From: Yersinia aleksiciae
GTDB taxonomy: Bacteria; Pseudomonadota; Gammaproteobacteria; Enterobacterales; Enterobacteriaceae
Reading direction: 5' to 3'
Assembly: GCF_001047675.1 (NCBI RefSeq)
Contig: NZ_CP011975.1
Span: forward strand, 2,148,073 to 2,212,072
DNA: 64,000 nucleotides
Below are positions 1 through 11,743 of this stretch, one piece after another; the stretch's first letter is position 1; each line of letters opens with the position of its first letter. The translations under genes were made by a program, and so were the position numbers. Under the pieces are notes generated by a model. It was given only the letters and a program-made list of their open reading frames with translations, had not been told where the DNA came from and ran no database searches.

Positions 1-43
1 CGAATTAATCATCAGGGAAAGTACTGCTGCGCCTAAAAGCTAG
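1..43 (+). CDS. cytR: CytR repressor, last 13 codons (partial)
   Basis: Frame 2 reads ELIIRESTAAPKS and then a TAG stop at 41-43. This resembles the C-terminal tail of the LacI-family nucleoside-uptake repressor CytR as I remember it from E. coli (ELIIRGST...). CytR lies immediately upstream of ftsN in enterobacteria, which supports the call. Only the tail is in the window, so nothing can be said about the DNA-binding or ligand domains. Confidence 0.7.
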   Translation, partial: ELIIRESTAAPKS

Positions 44-108
44 GCAAATATTCAGGGGTTCAGTAACATGACGGACTTATCCCATCATTACGACGCAGCG
101 AAACGATA

Positions 109-999
109 GTGGCACAAAGAGATTATGTAAGCCGAGGGCGCTCAGGAGCGCGGCGCAAAAGCCCCAGCCGGAAAAAACGCAGTGCTCCAGCAATATCTAA
201 AACCGTGGTGGCGCTGGCCGTCGCGCTGTTAGTGGTATTTGTTGGTGGCCTCTATTTCATCACCCACAATAAACCGGGTGAACTTCCGCTGTTGCCCAGC
301 CATGACCCACGCACGGGCAATGGGCTACCACCTAAGCCGGAAGAGCGCTGGCGCTACATTAAAGAGCTGGAAAATCGCCAAATTGGCGTACCGACACCGA
401 CAGAGCCTTCTGCGGGTGGCGAAGTTAATTCCCAGACTCAACTGACGAATGAGCAGCGGCAGTTACTTGAGCAGATGCAGGCGGATATGCGTCAGCAGCC
501 GACACAGCTGTCAGAGGTGCCTTATAACCAAGGGCTCTCGGTACCACGTTCAGCGGTGACTATCACTCCGCCGCCGACCAATATGCAGCAGCCGCTAACA
601 CAGCCACGTCAAGTGACCACACCGACACAACCGCTAACGCAGCCACGTCAAGTGACCACACAGCCACAGACGCCAGTACCGTCGCAGGTGACTACACCGC
701 CGCGTACCCAGCCTGTAGCGCCGGTAACACCCGCTGTTACACCGCCGAAGCCGGAAAAAGAGAAAGAAAAAGCGCAACGTTGGATGGTGCAATGTGGTTC
801 ATTCAAAGCCGTTGATCAGGCTGAATCTATCCGCGCCCAACTGGCATTTGGTGGTATCGAAAGCCGCATTACCGCTGGCGGTGGCTGGAATCGCGTGGTG
901 CTCGGCCCATACAGCAGCAAAGCGGCGGCAGATAAAACCTTGCAGCGTTTGAAAGATGCTGGTCAATCAGGATGCATTCCCCTCGCTGTCGGGGGTTGA
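109..999 (+). CDS. ftsN: Cell division protein FtsN
   Basis: FtsN is a bitopic inner-membrane divisome protein that triggers septal peptidoglycan synthesis by activating FtsA and FtsQLB/FtsWI. The 296-residue product (about 319 in E. coli) has a basic cytoplasmic N-terminus (MAQRDYVSRGR), one membrane segment at about 32-52, and a periplasmic linker very rich in Gln, Pro and Thr. A C-terminal SPOR domain (about 222-296) would bind denuded glycan. The GTG start at 109 gives the conserved MAQRDY N-terminus, and the E. coli gene also starts with GTG. The linker contains two adjacent near-identical 13-residue repeats, and the protein is shorter than the E. coli one mainly in this low-complexity part. 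It follows cytR, as in E. coli. Confidence 0.97.
   Translation: MAQRDYVSRGRSGARRKSPSRKKRSAPAISKTVVALAVALLVVFVGGLYFITHNKPGELPLLPSHDPRTGNGLPPKPEERWRYIKELENRQIGVPTPTEPSAGGEVNSQTQLTNEQRQLLEQMQADMRQQPTQLSEVPYNQGLSVPRSAVTITPPPTNMQQPLTQPRQVTTPTQPLTQPRQVTTQPQTPVPSQVTTPPRTQPVAPVTPAVTPPKPEKEKEKAQRWMVQCGSFKAVDQAESIRAQLAFGGIESRITAGGGWNRVVLGPYSSKAAADKTLQRLKDAGQSGCIPLAVGG
592..669 (+). repeat. 39-bp tandem repeat in the ftsN linker
   Basis: Two adjacent 39-bp units (592-630 and 631-669) encode PLTQPRQVTT followed by PTQ or QPQ. The first 30 bases differ at a single position. The units are in frame, so gain or loss of a copy would change only the length of the periplasmic linker. Confidence 0.85.
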
Positions 1000-1099
1000 A
1001 AAGTCGTAATCCTCCCCCATTTATAATCTCAATATACCCCATACTGTTTTTCTGAAAGACAGTATGGGGGTCCATTCAGTCTGCAACGAGGGTTCGCTC

Positions 1100-1624
1100 G
1101 TGACAACAATTGTAAGTGTTCGCCGTAATGGTCATGTTGTTATCGGTGGTGATGGCCAGGTCACTCTGGGTAATACGGTAATGAAAGGCAATGCTAAAAA
1201 AGTGCGCCGTCTTTATAACAATAAAGTCATTGCGGGGTTTGCGGGGGGGACCGCTGATGCCTTTACGCTGTTTGAACTGTTTGAGCGTAAACTGGAGATG
1301 CACCAGGGCCATCTGACGAAAGCGGCGGTTGAGTTAGCCAAAGACTGGCGCACAGACCGTATGCTACGCAAGCTTGAGGCACTGCTGGCTGTTGCCGATG
1401 AAACCGCCTCACTCATCATTACCGGTAATGGCGATGTCGTTCAGCCTGAAGATGATCTGATTGCTATCGGTTCCGGTGGGCCTTATGCCCAGTCTGCGGC
1501 ACGTGCGCTGCTAGAAAATACCGAATTAGGTGCACGGGACATTGTTGAGAAATCACTGAGCATTGCGGGGGATATTTGCATCTATACCAACCGCTTCCAA
1601 ACCATTGAAGAATTAACGTACTAA
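1100..1624 (+). CDS. hslV: ATP-dependent protease subunit HslV (ClpQ)
   Basis: HslV is the proteolytic dodecamer of the HslUV (ClpYQ) protease and is related to the proteasome beta subunit. I place the start at the GTG at 1100, because translation from there gives [20 protein letters not shown]. Removal of Met exposes the catalytic N-terminal Thr. A purine-rich GAGGG at about 1088-1092 is suitably placed. An in-frame ATG at 1064 would add 12 residues in front of the nucleophile and block activity. The product is 174 residues, against 176 in E. coli. hslU follows 54 bp downstream, consistent with one operon. Confidence 0.96.
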   Translation: MTTIVSVRRNGHVVIGGDGQVTLGNTVMKGNAKKVRRLYNNKVIAGFAGGTADAFTLFELFERKLEMHQGHLTKAAVELAKDWRTDRMLRKLEALLAVADETASLIITGNGDVVQPEDDLIAIGSGGPYAQSAARALLENTELGARDIVEKSLSIAGDICIYTNRFQTIEELTY

Positions 1625-1678
1625 GTATTTTTAACGTACCAGGCGTTATTAACGAGCAAAGCGTAAGGATAGAGTGAC

Positions 1679-3010
1679 ATGTCTGAAATGACCCCACGTG
1701 AAATTGTCAGCGAACTTGATAGCTACATTATCGGCCAAGATAAAGCTAAACGTGCAGTGGCCATTGCCCTGCGTAACCGCTGGCGTCGTATGCAGCTCAA
1801 CGAAGAGCTGCGCCACGAAGTTACCCCTAAAAATATTCTGATGATCGGTCCTACCGGTGTCGGTAAAACTGAAATTGCCCGCCGTCTGGCAAAACTGGCC
1901 AATGCGCCGTTCATCAAAGTTGAAGCCACCAAATTCACCGAAGTTGGCTATGTTGGTAAGGAAGTGGACTCGATTATCCGCGATCTGACTGACGCCGCTG
2001 TAAAAATGGTTCGTCATCAATCCATTGAGAAAATGCGTTATCGGGCAGAAGAGTTAGCCGAAGAGCGTATTCTGGACGTGCTCATCCCGCCAGCCAAAAA
2101 CAACTGGGGCCAGCCGGATGAAACCCAAGAGCCATCCGCAACCCGCCAAGCTTTCCGCAAAAAATTGCGTGAAGGTCAGTTAGATGACAAAGAGATTGAA
2201 ATCGATCTGGCTGCTTCACCGATGGGTGTTGAGATTATGGCACCTCCGGGCATGGAAGAGATGACTAACCAGCTGCAATCGATGTTCCAGAACATCGCTG
2301 GTCAGAAACAGAAACCGCGCAAAATCAAAATCAAAGACGCATTCAAACTGCTGATTGAGGAAGAGGGCGCGAAGCTGGTTAACCCGGAAGAGCTGAAACA
2401 GCAGGCGATTGATGCGGTGGAGCAACACGGGATCGTGTTCATCGATGAAATCGATAAAATCTGTAAGCGCGGCCAGACTTCCGGCCCGGATGTGTCCCGC
2501 GAAGGGGTACAGCGTGACTTGCTGCCACTGGTGGAAGGTTGCACCGTTTCAACCAAGCACGGCATGGTAAAAACTGACCATATTCTGTTTATTGCCTCCG
2601 GTGCGTTCCAGGTCTCCAGCCCGTCAGATCTTATTCCAGAATTGCAAGGCCGCTTGCCAATTCGCGTCGAGTTGCAGGCGCTGACTACGGATGATTTCGA
2701 ACGTATTCTGACTGAACCGAGTGCCTCGTTAACTGAGCAGTACAAAGCATTGATGGCGACCGAAGGTGTGACCGTTGAGTTTACTCGCGAAGGTATCCGC
2801 AAAATCGCCGAAGCAGCGTGGCAGGTTAACGAGCGCACCGAGAATATCGGCGCACGTCGTTTGCATACCGTGTTGGAGCGTTTGATGGAAGATATCTCCT
2901 ATGACGCCAGCGAAAGCCATGGCCAATCCATCACAATTGATGCGGAATATGTTGGTAAGCATCTGGATGAATTGGTTGCAGATGAAGATCTGAGTCGTTT
3001 TATCCTATAA
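1679..3010 (+). CDS. hslU: HslU (ClpY) unfoldase ATPase
   Basis: HslU is the AAA+ ring that recognises, unfolds and feeds substrates to HslV. The 443 residues equal the E. coli length. Walker A GPTGVGKT lies at about 57-64 and Walker B VFIDEIDK in the 250s. The inserted I domain lies between them (about 110-240, charged and Met-rich). The conserved C-terminus DEDLSRFIL inserts into HslV to activate it. The gene is co-directional with hslV and followed by a strong terminator. Confidence 0.98.
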   Translation: MSEMTPREIVSELDSYIIGQDKAKRAVAIALRNRWRRMQLNEELRHEVTPKNILMIGPTGVGKTEIARRLAKLANAPFIKVEATKFTEVGYVGKEVDSIIRDLTDAAVKMVRHQSIEKMRYRAEELAEERILDVLIPPAKNNWGQPDETQEPSATRQAFRKKLREGQLDDKEIEIDLAASPMGVEIMAPPGMEEMTNQLQSMFQNIAGQKQKPRKIKIKDAFKLLIEEEGAKLVNPEELKQQAIDAVEQHGIVFIDEIDKICKRGQTSGPDVSREGVQRDLLPLVEGCTVSTKHGMVKTDHILFIASGAFQVSSPSDLIPELQGRLPIRVELQALTTDDFERILTEPSASLTEQYKALMATEGVTVEFTREGIRKIAEAAWQVNERTENIGARRLHTVLERLMEDISYDASESHGQSITIDAEYVGKHLDELVADEDLSRFIL

Positions 3011-3058
3011 TTCGCTTTATAGTCTTATGCTGGATAAAATGGTCCGCCGATAAATATC

Positions 3059-3091
3059 GAGTGGGAGGCATAGCCTCCCACTCTTGTTTTT
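3059..3091 (+). terminator. Rho-independent terminator after hslVU
   Basis: A perfect 11-bp stem, GAGTGGGAGGC (3059-3069) with GCCTCCCACTC (3073-3083), has a 3-base loop and is followed by TTGTTTTT. It separates hslVU from menA. Confidence 0.9.
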
Positions 3092-3187
3092 GATGACATT
3101 ATTTCTGACGATATTATTCTTGGCAGACATGAATCTTTTTAACGCGCCAATATGGGCGGACCAGACTCCTATAACATGAAGCGAAAA

Positions 3188-4105
3188 ATGAGCCTATCAA
3201 CCAATACCAGCCAAACTCAGGCTTGGCTGGAAAGCCTACGGCCACGAACCCTACCACTGGCTTTTGCCTCTATCGTCACTGGCTCAGCACTGGCTGTCTG
3301 GCTCGATAGTTTTAAACCCGCCGTCGCTTTACTTGCCTTGTTAACTGCTGGCCTGCTGCAAATTCTATCCAATCTGGCCAATGATTATGGCGATGCGATT
3401 AAAGGCAGTGATACCGAAGAGCGTATTGGGCCGTTGCGTGGTATGCAGAAAGGGATGATTACCCGCCATCAAATGAAAGTCGCGCTGATTGTCACTGTGA
3501 GCCTAACGGTTATTTCTGGTATCTCACTTATCGCCATCGCCTGTGAAAAACCCAGTGATGTTTTAGGTTTCTTATTGCTCGGACTGATGGCCATAGTGGC
3601 GGCCATTACCTACACCGTGGGTACTAAACCCTATGGTTATATGGGGTTGGGTGATATTTCAGTATTGGTGTTCTTCGGCTGGCTGAGTGTCGCCGGGACT
3701 TACTACCTTCAGGCCGGGCACTTTGACAGCATTGTCATGCTGCCAGCCACCGCCTGTGGTTTACTGGCTACTGCGGTACTCAATATCAATAATTTGCGCG
3801 ATATCGAGAATGACAGAGCGAATGGCAAAAATACGCTGGCAGTACGGCTAGGCCCGGTTGTCGCGCGTTATTATCATGCCTTGCTGATTGCCGCCGCTAT
3901 TTTTTGTCTGGCGCTCTTTAGCTCGTTGAATCTGCATAGCTGGACGGGATGGATCTTTATTCTGGCGGTCCCATTGCTGGTCAAACATGCACTGTTTGTT
4001 CTGCGCGAGCCAACAGCGGCGGGCATGCGCCCGATGCTCGAACATATGGTAAAGGCCGCGCTCCTGACCAATATCCTGTTTGCTGTCGGCTTAGTATTCA
4101 GTTAA
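3188..4105 (+). CDS. menA: 1,4-dihydroxy-2-naphthoate polyprenyltransferase
   Basis: MenA attaches the polyprenyl tail to 1,4-dihydroxy-2-naphthoate, making demethylmenaquinone in the inner membrane. It is a UbiA-superfamily multi-span protein with two Asp-rich, Mg-diphosphate-binding motifs: NDYGDAIKGSD in the first half and DIENDRANGK in the second. The start at 3188 (MSLSTNTSQTQAW) aligns best with the E. coli N-terminus and gives 305 residues (E. coli 308). In-frame ATGs at 3152 and 3176 are alternatives, and none has a convincing Shine-Dalgarno sequence. The next gene is rraA, as in E. coli. Confidence 0.93.
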   Translation: MSLSTNTSQTQAWLESLRPRTLPLAFASIVTGSALAVWLDSFKPAVALLALLTAGLLQILSNLANDYGDAIKGSDTEERIGPLRGMQKGMITRHQMKVALIVTVSLTVISGISLIAIACEKPSDVLGFLLLGLMAIVAAITYTVGTKPYGYMGLGDISVLVFFGWLSVAGTYYLQAGHFDSIVMLPATACGLLATAVLNINNLRDIENDRANGKNTLAVRLGPVVARYYHALLIAAAIFCLALFSSLNLHSWTGWIFILAVPLLVKHALFVLREPTAAGMRPMLEHMVKAALLTNILFAVGLVFS

Positions 4106-4723
<618 letters not shown>

Positions 4724-4756
4724 CATCCCACGTATCTCTCAGCGAAAAACATAAAA

Positions 4757-4784
4757 AAGGGCGATATCAATATCGCCCTTCTGC
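4757..4784. terminator. Bidirectional terminator between rraA and zapB
   Basis: An 11-bp stem, AAGGGCGATAT (4757-4767) with ATATCGCCCTT (4770-4780), has a 2-base loop. It carries an A-run on the left and a T-rich right side, so it can serve both convergent genes. Confidence 0.85.
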
Positions 4785-4831
4785 TTTCCTGCCACTTCAA
4801 GCAGGAAGAGTTCGTCAAAGCCAGTCAGTAC

Positions 4832-5071
4832 TTAGACTTCTTCCATCTTTCCCAGCAGTGCCCGCAGACGATCCTGCCAGACGTGCTGCTCTTGCTTTAG
4901 TTGCTCATTTTCACGCACTAAGGCTTCACGGCCACCCGCGACATCCTGAACTTCTTGGGACAGGGTGTTATTTTTCTCTTTCAGCTCTTCAATTTCCATC
5001 TGTAACAAAGTGATGGTATCAATCGCCTGCTGAACTTTAACTTCCAATTTCTCAAATACTTCAAATGACAT
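4832..5071 (-). CDS. zapB: Cell division protein ZapB
   Basis: ZapB is a small cytoplasmic coiled-coil protein that joins the Z-ring through ZapA and helps link it to the Ter macrodomain. The 79 residues form almost one continuous coiled coil ([20 protein letters not shown] onwards) and end in the conserved LLGKMEEV. I use the ATG at 5071 ([10 protein letters not shown]). The complementary strand has AGAAGGGGA upstream of it, and the family starts here. A start at 5104 would add an unconserved extension. Confidence 0.95.
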   Translation of the reverse strand: MSFEVFEKLEVKVQQAIDTITLLQMEIEELKEKNNTLSQEVQDVAGGREALVRENEQLKQEQHVWQDRLRALLGKMEEV

Positions 5072-5663
5072 TCTTCGGTCCCCTTCTGGTAGCAAGGCGT
5101 ACAACTTTTAGTCGCAGTCATCACTCTTCGCCGAAGTTACCCCATGTACGACATAACCCTATCGACTAAAGCAACCCTCGGTAGATGAGACTGCTGTGAA
5201 TACTTATCGCGCTATATATCTATCGAACTAGTGTAACAAGCGCTATGTTCTAACGCGTTCTTTCATAAAGGCAACGCAGCTTGATAAAAACGATGCTCTT
5301 GATAAACCGATTGTATGTAGCCAGTCTCCCCCTGTCTAGCGCCATACGGACACAAACCACACTCTGTAGCAATTTCGTGTAAGGAGATATCGGTAAAAAC
5401 TGAAAGACGGCGGCAGCCTATCTTGTAAAATCATACATTCTTTTAACAAGCGGGACAGAAACCACTGGTCTGATCACACTTTTAAAGTCTCTTAACAGCC
5501 ATGAATAACGCGAAATCGCTCATTTTTATGACGTACTACACACATTTTGATTTCGCTATTTCTCGTTTGTGCTCGTTAACGATAAATTTACATCACTCCC
5601 TTCGCGGTCCGAAGGGCAAAAATAAGAAATACCCTATAAATCTCTGTCTGTAGGACATCTACT
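5072..5663. promoter_or_regulatory. zapB-glpF divergent intergenic region
   Basis: This 592-bp stretch lies between divergent zapB and glpF, and no gene is visible in it. It must hold both promoters. Near glpF it contains GlpR-operator-like palindromes (listed separately). The part at 5100-5400 shows no structure I can name. Confidence 0.6.
5500..5590. promoter_or_regulatory. Probable GlpR operators upstream of glpF
   Basis: The perfect palindrome TCGTTAACGA (5573-5582) in an AT-rich context (TGTGCTCGTTAACGATAAAT) resembles GlpR half-sites (TTCGATAACGAA type). A second related stretch, TAACGCGAAATCGCTCATTT, lies near 5508-5527. GlpR represses glp operons until glycerol-3-phosphate binds it. 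The match is by eye only. Confidence 0.4.
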
Positions 5664-6515
5664 ATGAGCCAAACCGCTAGTTCGACCTTGAAGGGTCAGT
5701 GTATTGCCGAGTTCCTCGGTACTGGTCTACTCATCTTTTTTGGTGTGGGTTGTGTTGCTGCGTTGAAGTTGGCAGGCGCCAGTTTCGGGCAGTGGGAAAT
5801 TAGTATTATTTGGGGCCTGGGTGTTGCCATGGCCATCTATTTGACAGCAGCAATCTCAGGTGCACACCTTAATCCGGCTGTAACCATCGCATTGTGGTTA
5901 TTCGCCTGCTTTGATCGCCGTAAAGTTATTCCGTATATTTTGGCACAGGTTGCCGGCGCATTTTGTGCTGCCGCATTAGTGTATGGCCTCTACTACAACC
6001 TGTTCGTCGATTTTGAACAAACCCATCAGATGGTTCGCGGCAGCGCCGAGAGCTTGGATCTGGCGGGTATCTTCTCTACCTATCCAAATCCACACATTTC
6101 CGTTTTCCAGGCTTTCCTGGTTGAAACCGTGATTACCGCCATTCTGATGTGCCTGATTTTGGCACTGACTGACGATGGCAACGGTATTCCACGTGGCCCA
6201 CTGGCTCCGCTGCTGATTGGTATTTTGATCGCCGTTATCGGTGCATCAATGGGGCCATTGACTGGCTTCGCGTTAAACCCAGCACGTGACTTTGGTCCAA
6301 AAACATTTGCTTATCTGGCAGGTTGGGGCGAAATCGCCTTCACTGGCGGGCGTGATATTCCTTACTTCTTGGTGCCAATCTTCGGGCCTATTGCTGGCGC
6401 ATTGCTCGGTGCATTCGGTTATCGTGCGCTGATTGGCCGCCATTTGCCATGTGATGTGTGTGTGGCCGATGAAGAAGAAGAAACTACGGTCACGACCACA
6501 GAACATAAAGCATAA
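5664..6515 (+). CDS. glpF: Glycerol uptake facilitator GlpF
   Basis: GlpF is an aquaglyceroporin that lets glycerol equilibrate across the inner membrane before GlpK traps it. The 283 residues (E. coli 281) show the family duplication, with two pore NPA motifs: NPAVTIALW in the first half and NPARDFGP in the second. There are about six membrane spans plus two half-helices. The second NPA is followed by Arg and Asp, as in glycerol-permeable members. The tail ends in an acidic stretch (DEEEETTV). It heads an operon with glpK. Confidence 0.97.
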   Translation: MSQTASSTLKGQCIAEFLGTGLLIFFGVGCVAALKLAGASFGQWEISIIWGLGVAMAIYLTAAISGAHLNPAVTIALWLFACFDRRKVIPYILAQVAGAFCAAALVYGLYYNLFVDFEQTHQMVRGSAESLDLAGIFSTYPNPHISVFQAFLVETVITAILMCLILALTDDGNGIPRGPLAPLLIGILIAVIGASMGPLTGFALNPARDFGPKTFAYLAGWGEIAFTGGRDIPYFLVPIFGPIAGALLGAFGYRALIGRHLPCDVCVADEEEETTVTTTEHKA

Positions 6516-6534
6516 ATATCGAATAATAGATTGA

Positions 6535-8154
<1,620 letters not shown>

Positions 8155-8191
8155 CGGTCCGCCTGTTTTACGCTGAACGTGTTTTGCAATC

Positions 8192-8227
8192 AACGCGCTA
8201 TCGTCCCCCGATGGCGCGTTTTTTTTA
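8192..8227 (+). terminator. Rho-independent terminator after glpK
   Basis: A 12-bp stem, AACGCGCTATCG (8192-8203) with CGATGGCGCGTT (8209-8220), contains one G-T pair and a loop of five. It is followed by a run of T, so glpX probably relies partly on its own promoter. Confidence 0.9.
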
Positions 8228-8234
8228 TGTGCTC

Positions 8235-8278
8235 ACTGCTGCGCCTTAACCCCTTTACGACTTCAACCGCGAAGGGTG
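8235..8278. repeat. Possible ERIC remnant upstream of glpX
   Basis: The reverse complement begins ACCCTTCGCGGTTGAAGTCG and resembles the first 40 bases of the full ERIC copies elsewhere in this window. No second half is present, so this is a tentative relic. Confidence 0.4.
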
Positions 8279-8337
8279 GTAGAATTCCCGCCCATACTCA
8301 ATTCAAATCTTCCATTCCGCAATCAACAGGTCTAACC

Positions 8338-9348
8338 ATGAAACGTGAATTAGCCATCGAGTTCTCCCGTGTTACCGAAGCTGCCGCGCTGGCAGGTTAT
8401 AAGTGGCTGGGTCGAGGCGATAAAAATGCCGCCGACGGCGCGGCTGTACAGGCCATGCGCATTATGCTCAATCAGGTCAATATTGATGGGCAGATTGTTA
8501 TCGGTGAAGGCGAAATCGATGAAGCGCCGATGCTGTTTATCGGTGAACACGTCGGCACGGGTCAAGGGGATGCTGTTGATATCGCGGTTGACCCCATTGA
8601 GGGTACTCGCATGACCGCCATGGGGCAGGCTAATGCATTGGCAGTGCTGGCGGTGGGCGATAAAGGCACATTTTTACATGCGCCGGATATGTATATGGAG
8701 AAGCTGGTGGTTGGCCCAGGCGCGAAAGGGGCTATCGACCTTAGCTTGTCGCTGGAACAGAACCTGCGCAATGTCGCCAATAAGCTGAATAAGCCCTTGG
8801 TGGAGTTAACCGTCATTACACTAGCCAAACCACGTCATGACGGTATCATCGCCGAAATGCAGCAACTTGGCGTCAAAGTCTTCGCCATTCCGGATGGCGA
8901 CGTTGCGGCCTCCATTCTGACCTGCATGCCAGAAAGCGAGGTGGATGTGATGTACTGCATCGGCGGTGCGCCTGAAGGGGTTATCTCTGCTGCGGTGATC
9001 CGTGCATTGGATGGCGATATGCAAGGCCGTTTATTGCCGCGCCATCAGGTGAAAGGTGATAACGAAGAAAACCGCCGCATGGGTGAGCAAGAGTTGGCAC
9101 GTTGTAAATCTATGGGTATCGAAGCGGGTAAAGTCTTGTTACTAGGGGATATGGCCCGCAATGACAACGTCATTTTCTCCGCCACTGGGATTACCAAAGG
9201 TGACCTGCTGGAGGGGATTTATCGCAAAGGGAACATGGCGACCACTGAAACTCTGCTGATCCGCGGCAAATCCCGCACCATTCGCCGCATCCGCTCGACC
9301 CATTTCTTGGATCGCAAAGACCCGTCATTACACGAGTTCTTACTGTAA
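8338..9348 (+). CDS. glpX: Fructose-1,6-bisphosphatase, class II
   Basis: GlpX hydrolyses fructose-1,6-bisphosphate in gluconeogenesis, which is needed when growth is on glycerol. From the ATG at 8338 (MKRELAIEFSRVTEAAALAG) the protein has 336 residues, equal to E. coli GlpX. The class II metal/phosphate motif DPIEGTR lies near residue 85, and GEGEIDEAPM precedes it. The extended start at 8179 overlaps the glpK terminator and is rejected. It is the third gene of the glpFKX cluster. Confidence 0.97.
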   Translation: MKRELAIEFSRVTEAAALAGYKWLGRGDKNAADGAAVQAMRIMLNQVNIDGQIVIGEGEIDEAPMLFIGEHVGTGQGDAVDIAVDPIEGTRMTAMGQANALAVLAVGDKGTFLHAPDMYMEKLVVGPGAKGAIDLSLSLEQNLRNVANKLNKPLVELTVITLAKPRHDGIIAEMQQLGVKVFAIPDGDVAASILTCMPESEVDVMYCIGGAPEGVISAAVIRALDGDMQGRLLPRHQVKGDNEENRRMGEQELARCKSMGIEAGKVLLLGDMARNDNVIFSATGITKGDLLEGIYRKGNMATTETLLIRGKSRTIRRIRSTHFLDRKDPSLHEFLL

Positions 9349-9372
9349 TTCGGCTCAGGAAATGTCAGTAAA

Positions 9373-9402
9373 AAAACGGGTACTGCATTGAGTACCCGTT
9401 TT
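9373..9402. terminator. Bidirectional terminator between glpX and emrD
   Basis: A perfect 12-bp stem, AAAACGGGTACT (9373-9384) with AGTACCCGTTTT (9391-9402), has a 6-base loop. Its ends are A-rich and T-rich, serving the convergent glpX and emrD. Confidence 0.92.
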
Positions 9403-9423
9403 AGTCCCAACATTTTCAATCGC

Positions 9424-10608
9424 TTAAACGCGATGCTCTTGCGGTTGCATCCGATGGGATAACGGCCACCAACAGAGCAAAATCAAAATCGCCATGGCGA
9501 ACATCAGCAACCCCAGACTAAATTGACCCGTTTGCGGCAGCATGGCTGATAACCACGTCGCCAGCCCTGATCCCACATTCTGTAGCCCGCCGACCAATGC
9601 CCCCGCCGCGCCCGCCAGATAAGGGAAAGGCTCCATCGCTCCGGTGGTGGCCAGTGGGAATAACATCCCTGCGCCAAAGAAGAAGAGCGCCGCCGGTATC
9701 ACCAACGTCCAGATATTCATCACACCAAACCAGCCCGGAATCCACATCATCAACCCGGCTAACAAGCAGCTGATAACCGAATGCCACATCAGGCTATGGA
9801 AGGTTTTGCCGTCGCGACCGGCATACCATGCGCCAAAAAATGCCGCTGGAATCGGTAGGATAAACAGAATACTGACAGTCACGCCGCTTAGCCCAAGCAC
9901 GCCGCCCATCAACACCCCCGCACTGGCCTCAAACACGGCAATCCCCGCCAATGCGCCAATCAGCATCACCAAATAGCAGCTAAAGGCGCTATCAGATAAC
10001 AACAGACGGAAGCTGGCTAACATTCGCCGTTTTTCGGTTTGCTGCGGACGGGTTTCTGGCAGCCAGCGGAACATACAAAATGCGATACTACCGCATAAAA
10101 ACAGCAGAAATGCGTAGCAAGCGCGCCAGCCAAACAGATTCGCCAACACCCCGCCGATAACCGGAGCCATTAGCGGGCTGACCAGAATCCCCATGTTTAA
10201 CATGCTGTTGGCGTAACGTAAGGCGGTGCCGGAATAGAGGTCACGCGGCATGGTTCGCGCCATCACCCCCGCGACACCTGTCCCCATGCCTTGCAAAGCG
10301 CTGGCCGCTACCAGCATGGTCAAGCTACCAGCCAGCCACGCCCCTAATGCGCCTAACATAAAAATCATCATGCCCGCCAGAATGACGGGGCGACGGCCAA
10401 TCCGGTCGGAGAGCGGGCCATAAATCAGCTGTGAGAAGCCATAGGTCAGCAAGTAGGCCGCCATCACGCGCTGCACCACACCCGTACGAACGGATAAATC
10501 ACGGGCGATATCCGCGATAACCGGCACATAGATCGTTTGCGCCATCTGACCCACGGCAACCAACAGGATCAACATCACCAGCAGGTGAAAATTCTCTATT
10601 TTTTTCAT
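9424..10608 (-). CDS. emrD: Multidrug efflux MFS transporter EmrD
   Basis: EmrD is a 12-span proton-coupled drug exporter of the major facilitator superfamily (DHA1 type). The 394 residues equal the E. coli length. The N-terminus (VAVGQMAQTIYVPVIADIAR), the motif-A loop GPLSDRIGRRPVILAG and the segment FFFGAGMLFPLATTGAMEP match the family as I recall it. It is convergent with glpX and divergent from fpr; in E. coli it also neighbours fpr/glpX. Confidence 0.93.
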   Translation of the reverse strand: MKKIENFHLLVMLILLVAVGQMAQTIYVPVIADIARDLSVRTGVVQRVMAAYLLTYGFSQLIYGPLSDRIGRRPVILAGMMIFMLGALGAWLAGSLTMLVAASALQGMGTGVAGVMARTMPRDLYSGTALRYANSMLNMGILVSPLMAPVIGGVLANLFGWRACYAFLLFLCGSIAFCMFRWLPETRPQQTEKRRMLASFRLLLSDSAFSCYLVMLIGALAGIAVFEASAGVLMGGVLGLSGVTVSILFILPIPAAFFGAWYAGRDGKTFHSLMWHSVISCLLAGLMMWIPGWFGVMNIWTLVIPAALFFFGAGMLFPLATTGAMEPFPYLAGAAGALVGGLQNVGSGLATWLSAMLPQTGQFSLGLLMFAMAILILLCWWPLSHRMQPQEHRV

Positions 10609-10901
10609 TATCTTAATGCGTCAATTAGCCGTAATACGTGCCGTTTTTTGCGGCACACCTCACTATCGGCGCATAAGCTAACAAATTTAGATTTTTTAGC
10701 GAGTCAGCACGACATATTGCAAAGTCGGCGACTGGCAGATAAAACCACCACTGACGTAAACTAAAGTGTCCAAATTCACAGTGGCGGCGTAAATCTGCTA
10801 AGTAAAACAGCGCTATAACATTTAATCGATAATACTTTTTAGCCAAATCCCCTAAAATACCCCCTGCGCTTTTGGCATGACTTCTAATGGGGACCATAAC
10901 G

Positions 10902-11648
10902 ATGGCTGAATGGGTTAGTGGCAAGATTACTCACGTCGAGCACTGGACAGACGCGCTGTTCAGTATTCGGGTCAATGCACCCGTCGATCCCTTTACCGCC
11001 GGTCAATTTGCCAAGCTGGCATTAGATATTAATGGCGAGCGGGTACAACGGGCCTACTCTTACGTCAATGCACCGAGCGACGACAATCTGGAGTTCTATC
11101 TGGTCACTGTGCCGGAAGGGAAACTCAGTCCAAGGTTGGATCAACTGGCCGTGGGCAGTGAAGTGATGGTGACCAAACAGGCCGCAGGTTTCTTCGTGCT
11201 GGACGAAATACCGGATTGCGATACTTTATGGATGCTGGCAACGGGCACCGCTATTGGCCCCTATCTCTCTATCTTGCAGGAAGGGCGCGATCTTGAGCGC
11301 TTCAAGCATGTGGTATTGGTCCATGCGGCACGTTTTGCCCGTGATCTCAGCTACTTGCCATTGATGCAACAGCTGGAGCAGCGCTATAACGGCAAGCTCC
11401 GCATCCAGACCGTGGTGAGTCGCGAGCGATCTCCCGGCTCGTTGACCGGCAGGGTGCCAGCATTGATTGAAAATGGCTCACTGGAAGCGGCGGTTGGTTT
11501 GAGTATTGACGCGAAGGATAGTCATGTGATGCTGTGCGGTAACCCGCAAATGGTGCGAGACACCCAGCAATTGCTGAAAGAACAACGTGAGATGCGCAAA
11601 CATTTGCGCCGTAAACCGGGGCATATGACCAGCGAGCAGTACTGGTAA
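10902..11648 (+). CDS. fpr: Ferredoxin/flavodoxin-NADP+ reductase
   Basis: Fpr moves electrons between NADPH and flavodoxin or ferredoxin, feeding radical-SAM activation and oxidative-stress repair. The ATG at 10902 (MAEWVSGKITHVEHWTD) gives 248 residues, as in E. coli. It has the FAD motif RAYSY, the NADP-binding GTGTAIGPY, CGNPQMV, and the family's terminal YW. The 293-bp gap from emrD holds both divergent promoters; no soxbox was identified with confidence. Confidence 0.97.
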   Translation: MAEWVSGKITHVEHWTDALFSIRVNAPVDPFTAGQFAKLALDINGERVQRAYSYVNAPSDDNLEFYLVTVPEGKLSPRLDQLAVGSEVMVTKQAAGFFVLDEIPDCDTLWMLATGTAIGPYLSILQEGRDLERFKHVVLVHAARFARDLSYLPLMQQLEQRYNGKLRIQTVVSRERSPGSLTGRVPALIENGSLEAAVGLSIDAKDSHVMLCGNPQMVRDTQQLLKEQREMRKHLRRKPGHMTSEQYW

Positions 11649-11743
11649 GTGCTGATGATCTCGCTATTGGCGGTCGGTGGGCATAAATAACATACCCACT
11701 GACCTAACCATCGAACTCAAAGATTAACGTCTGACCGCTAAAA

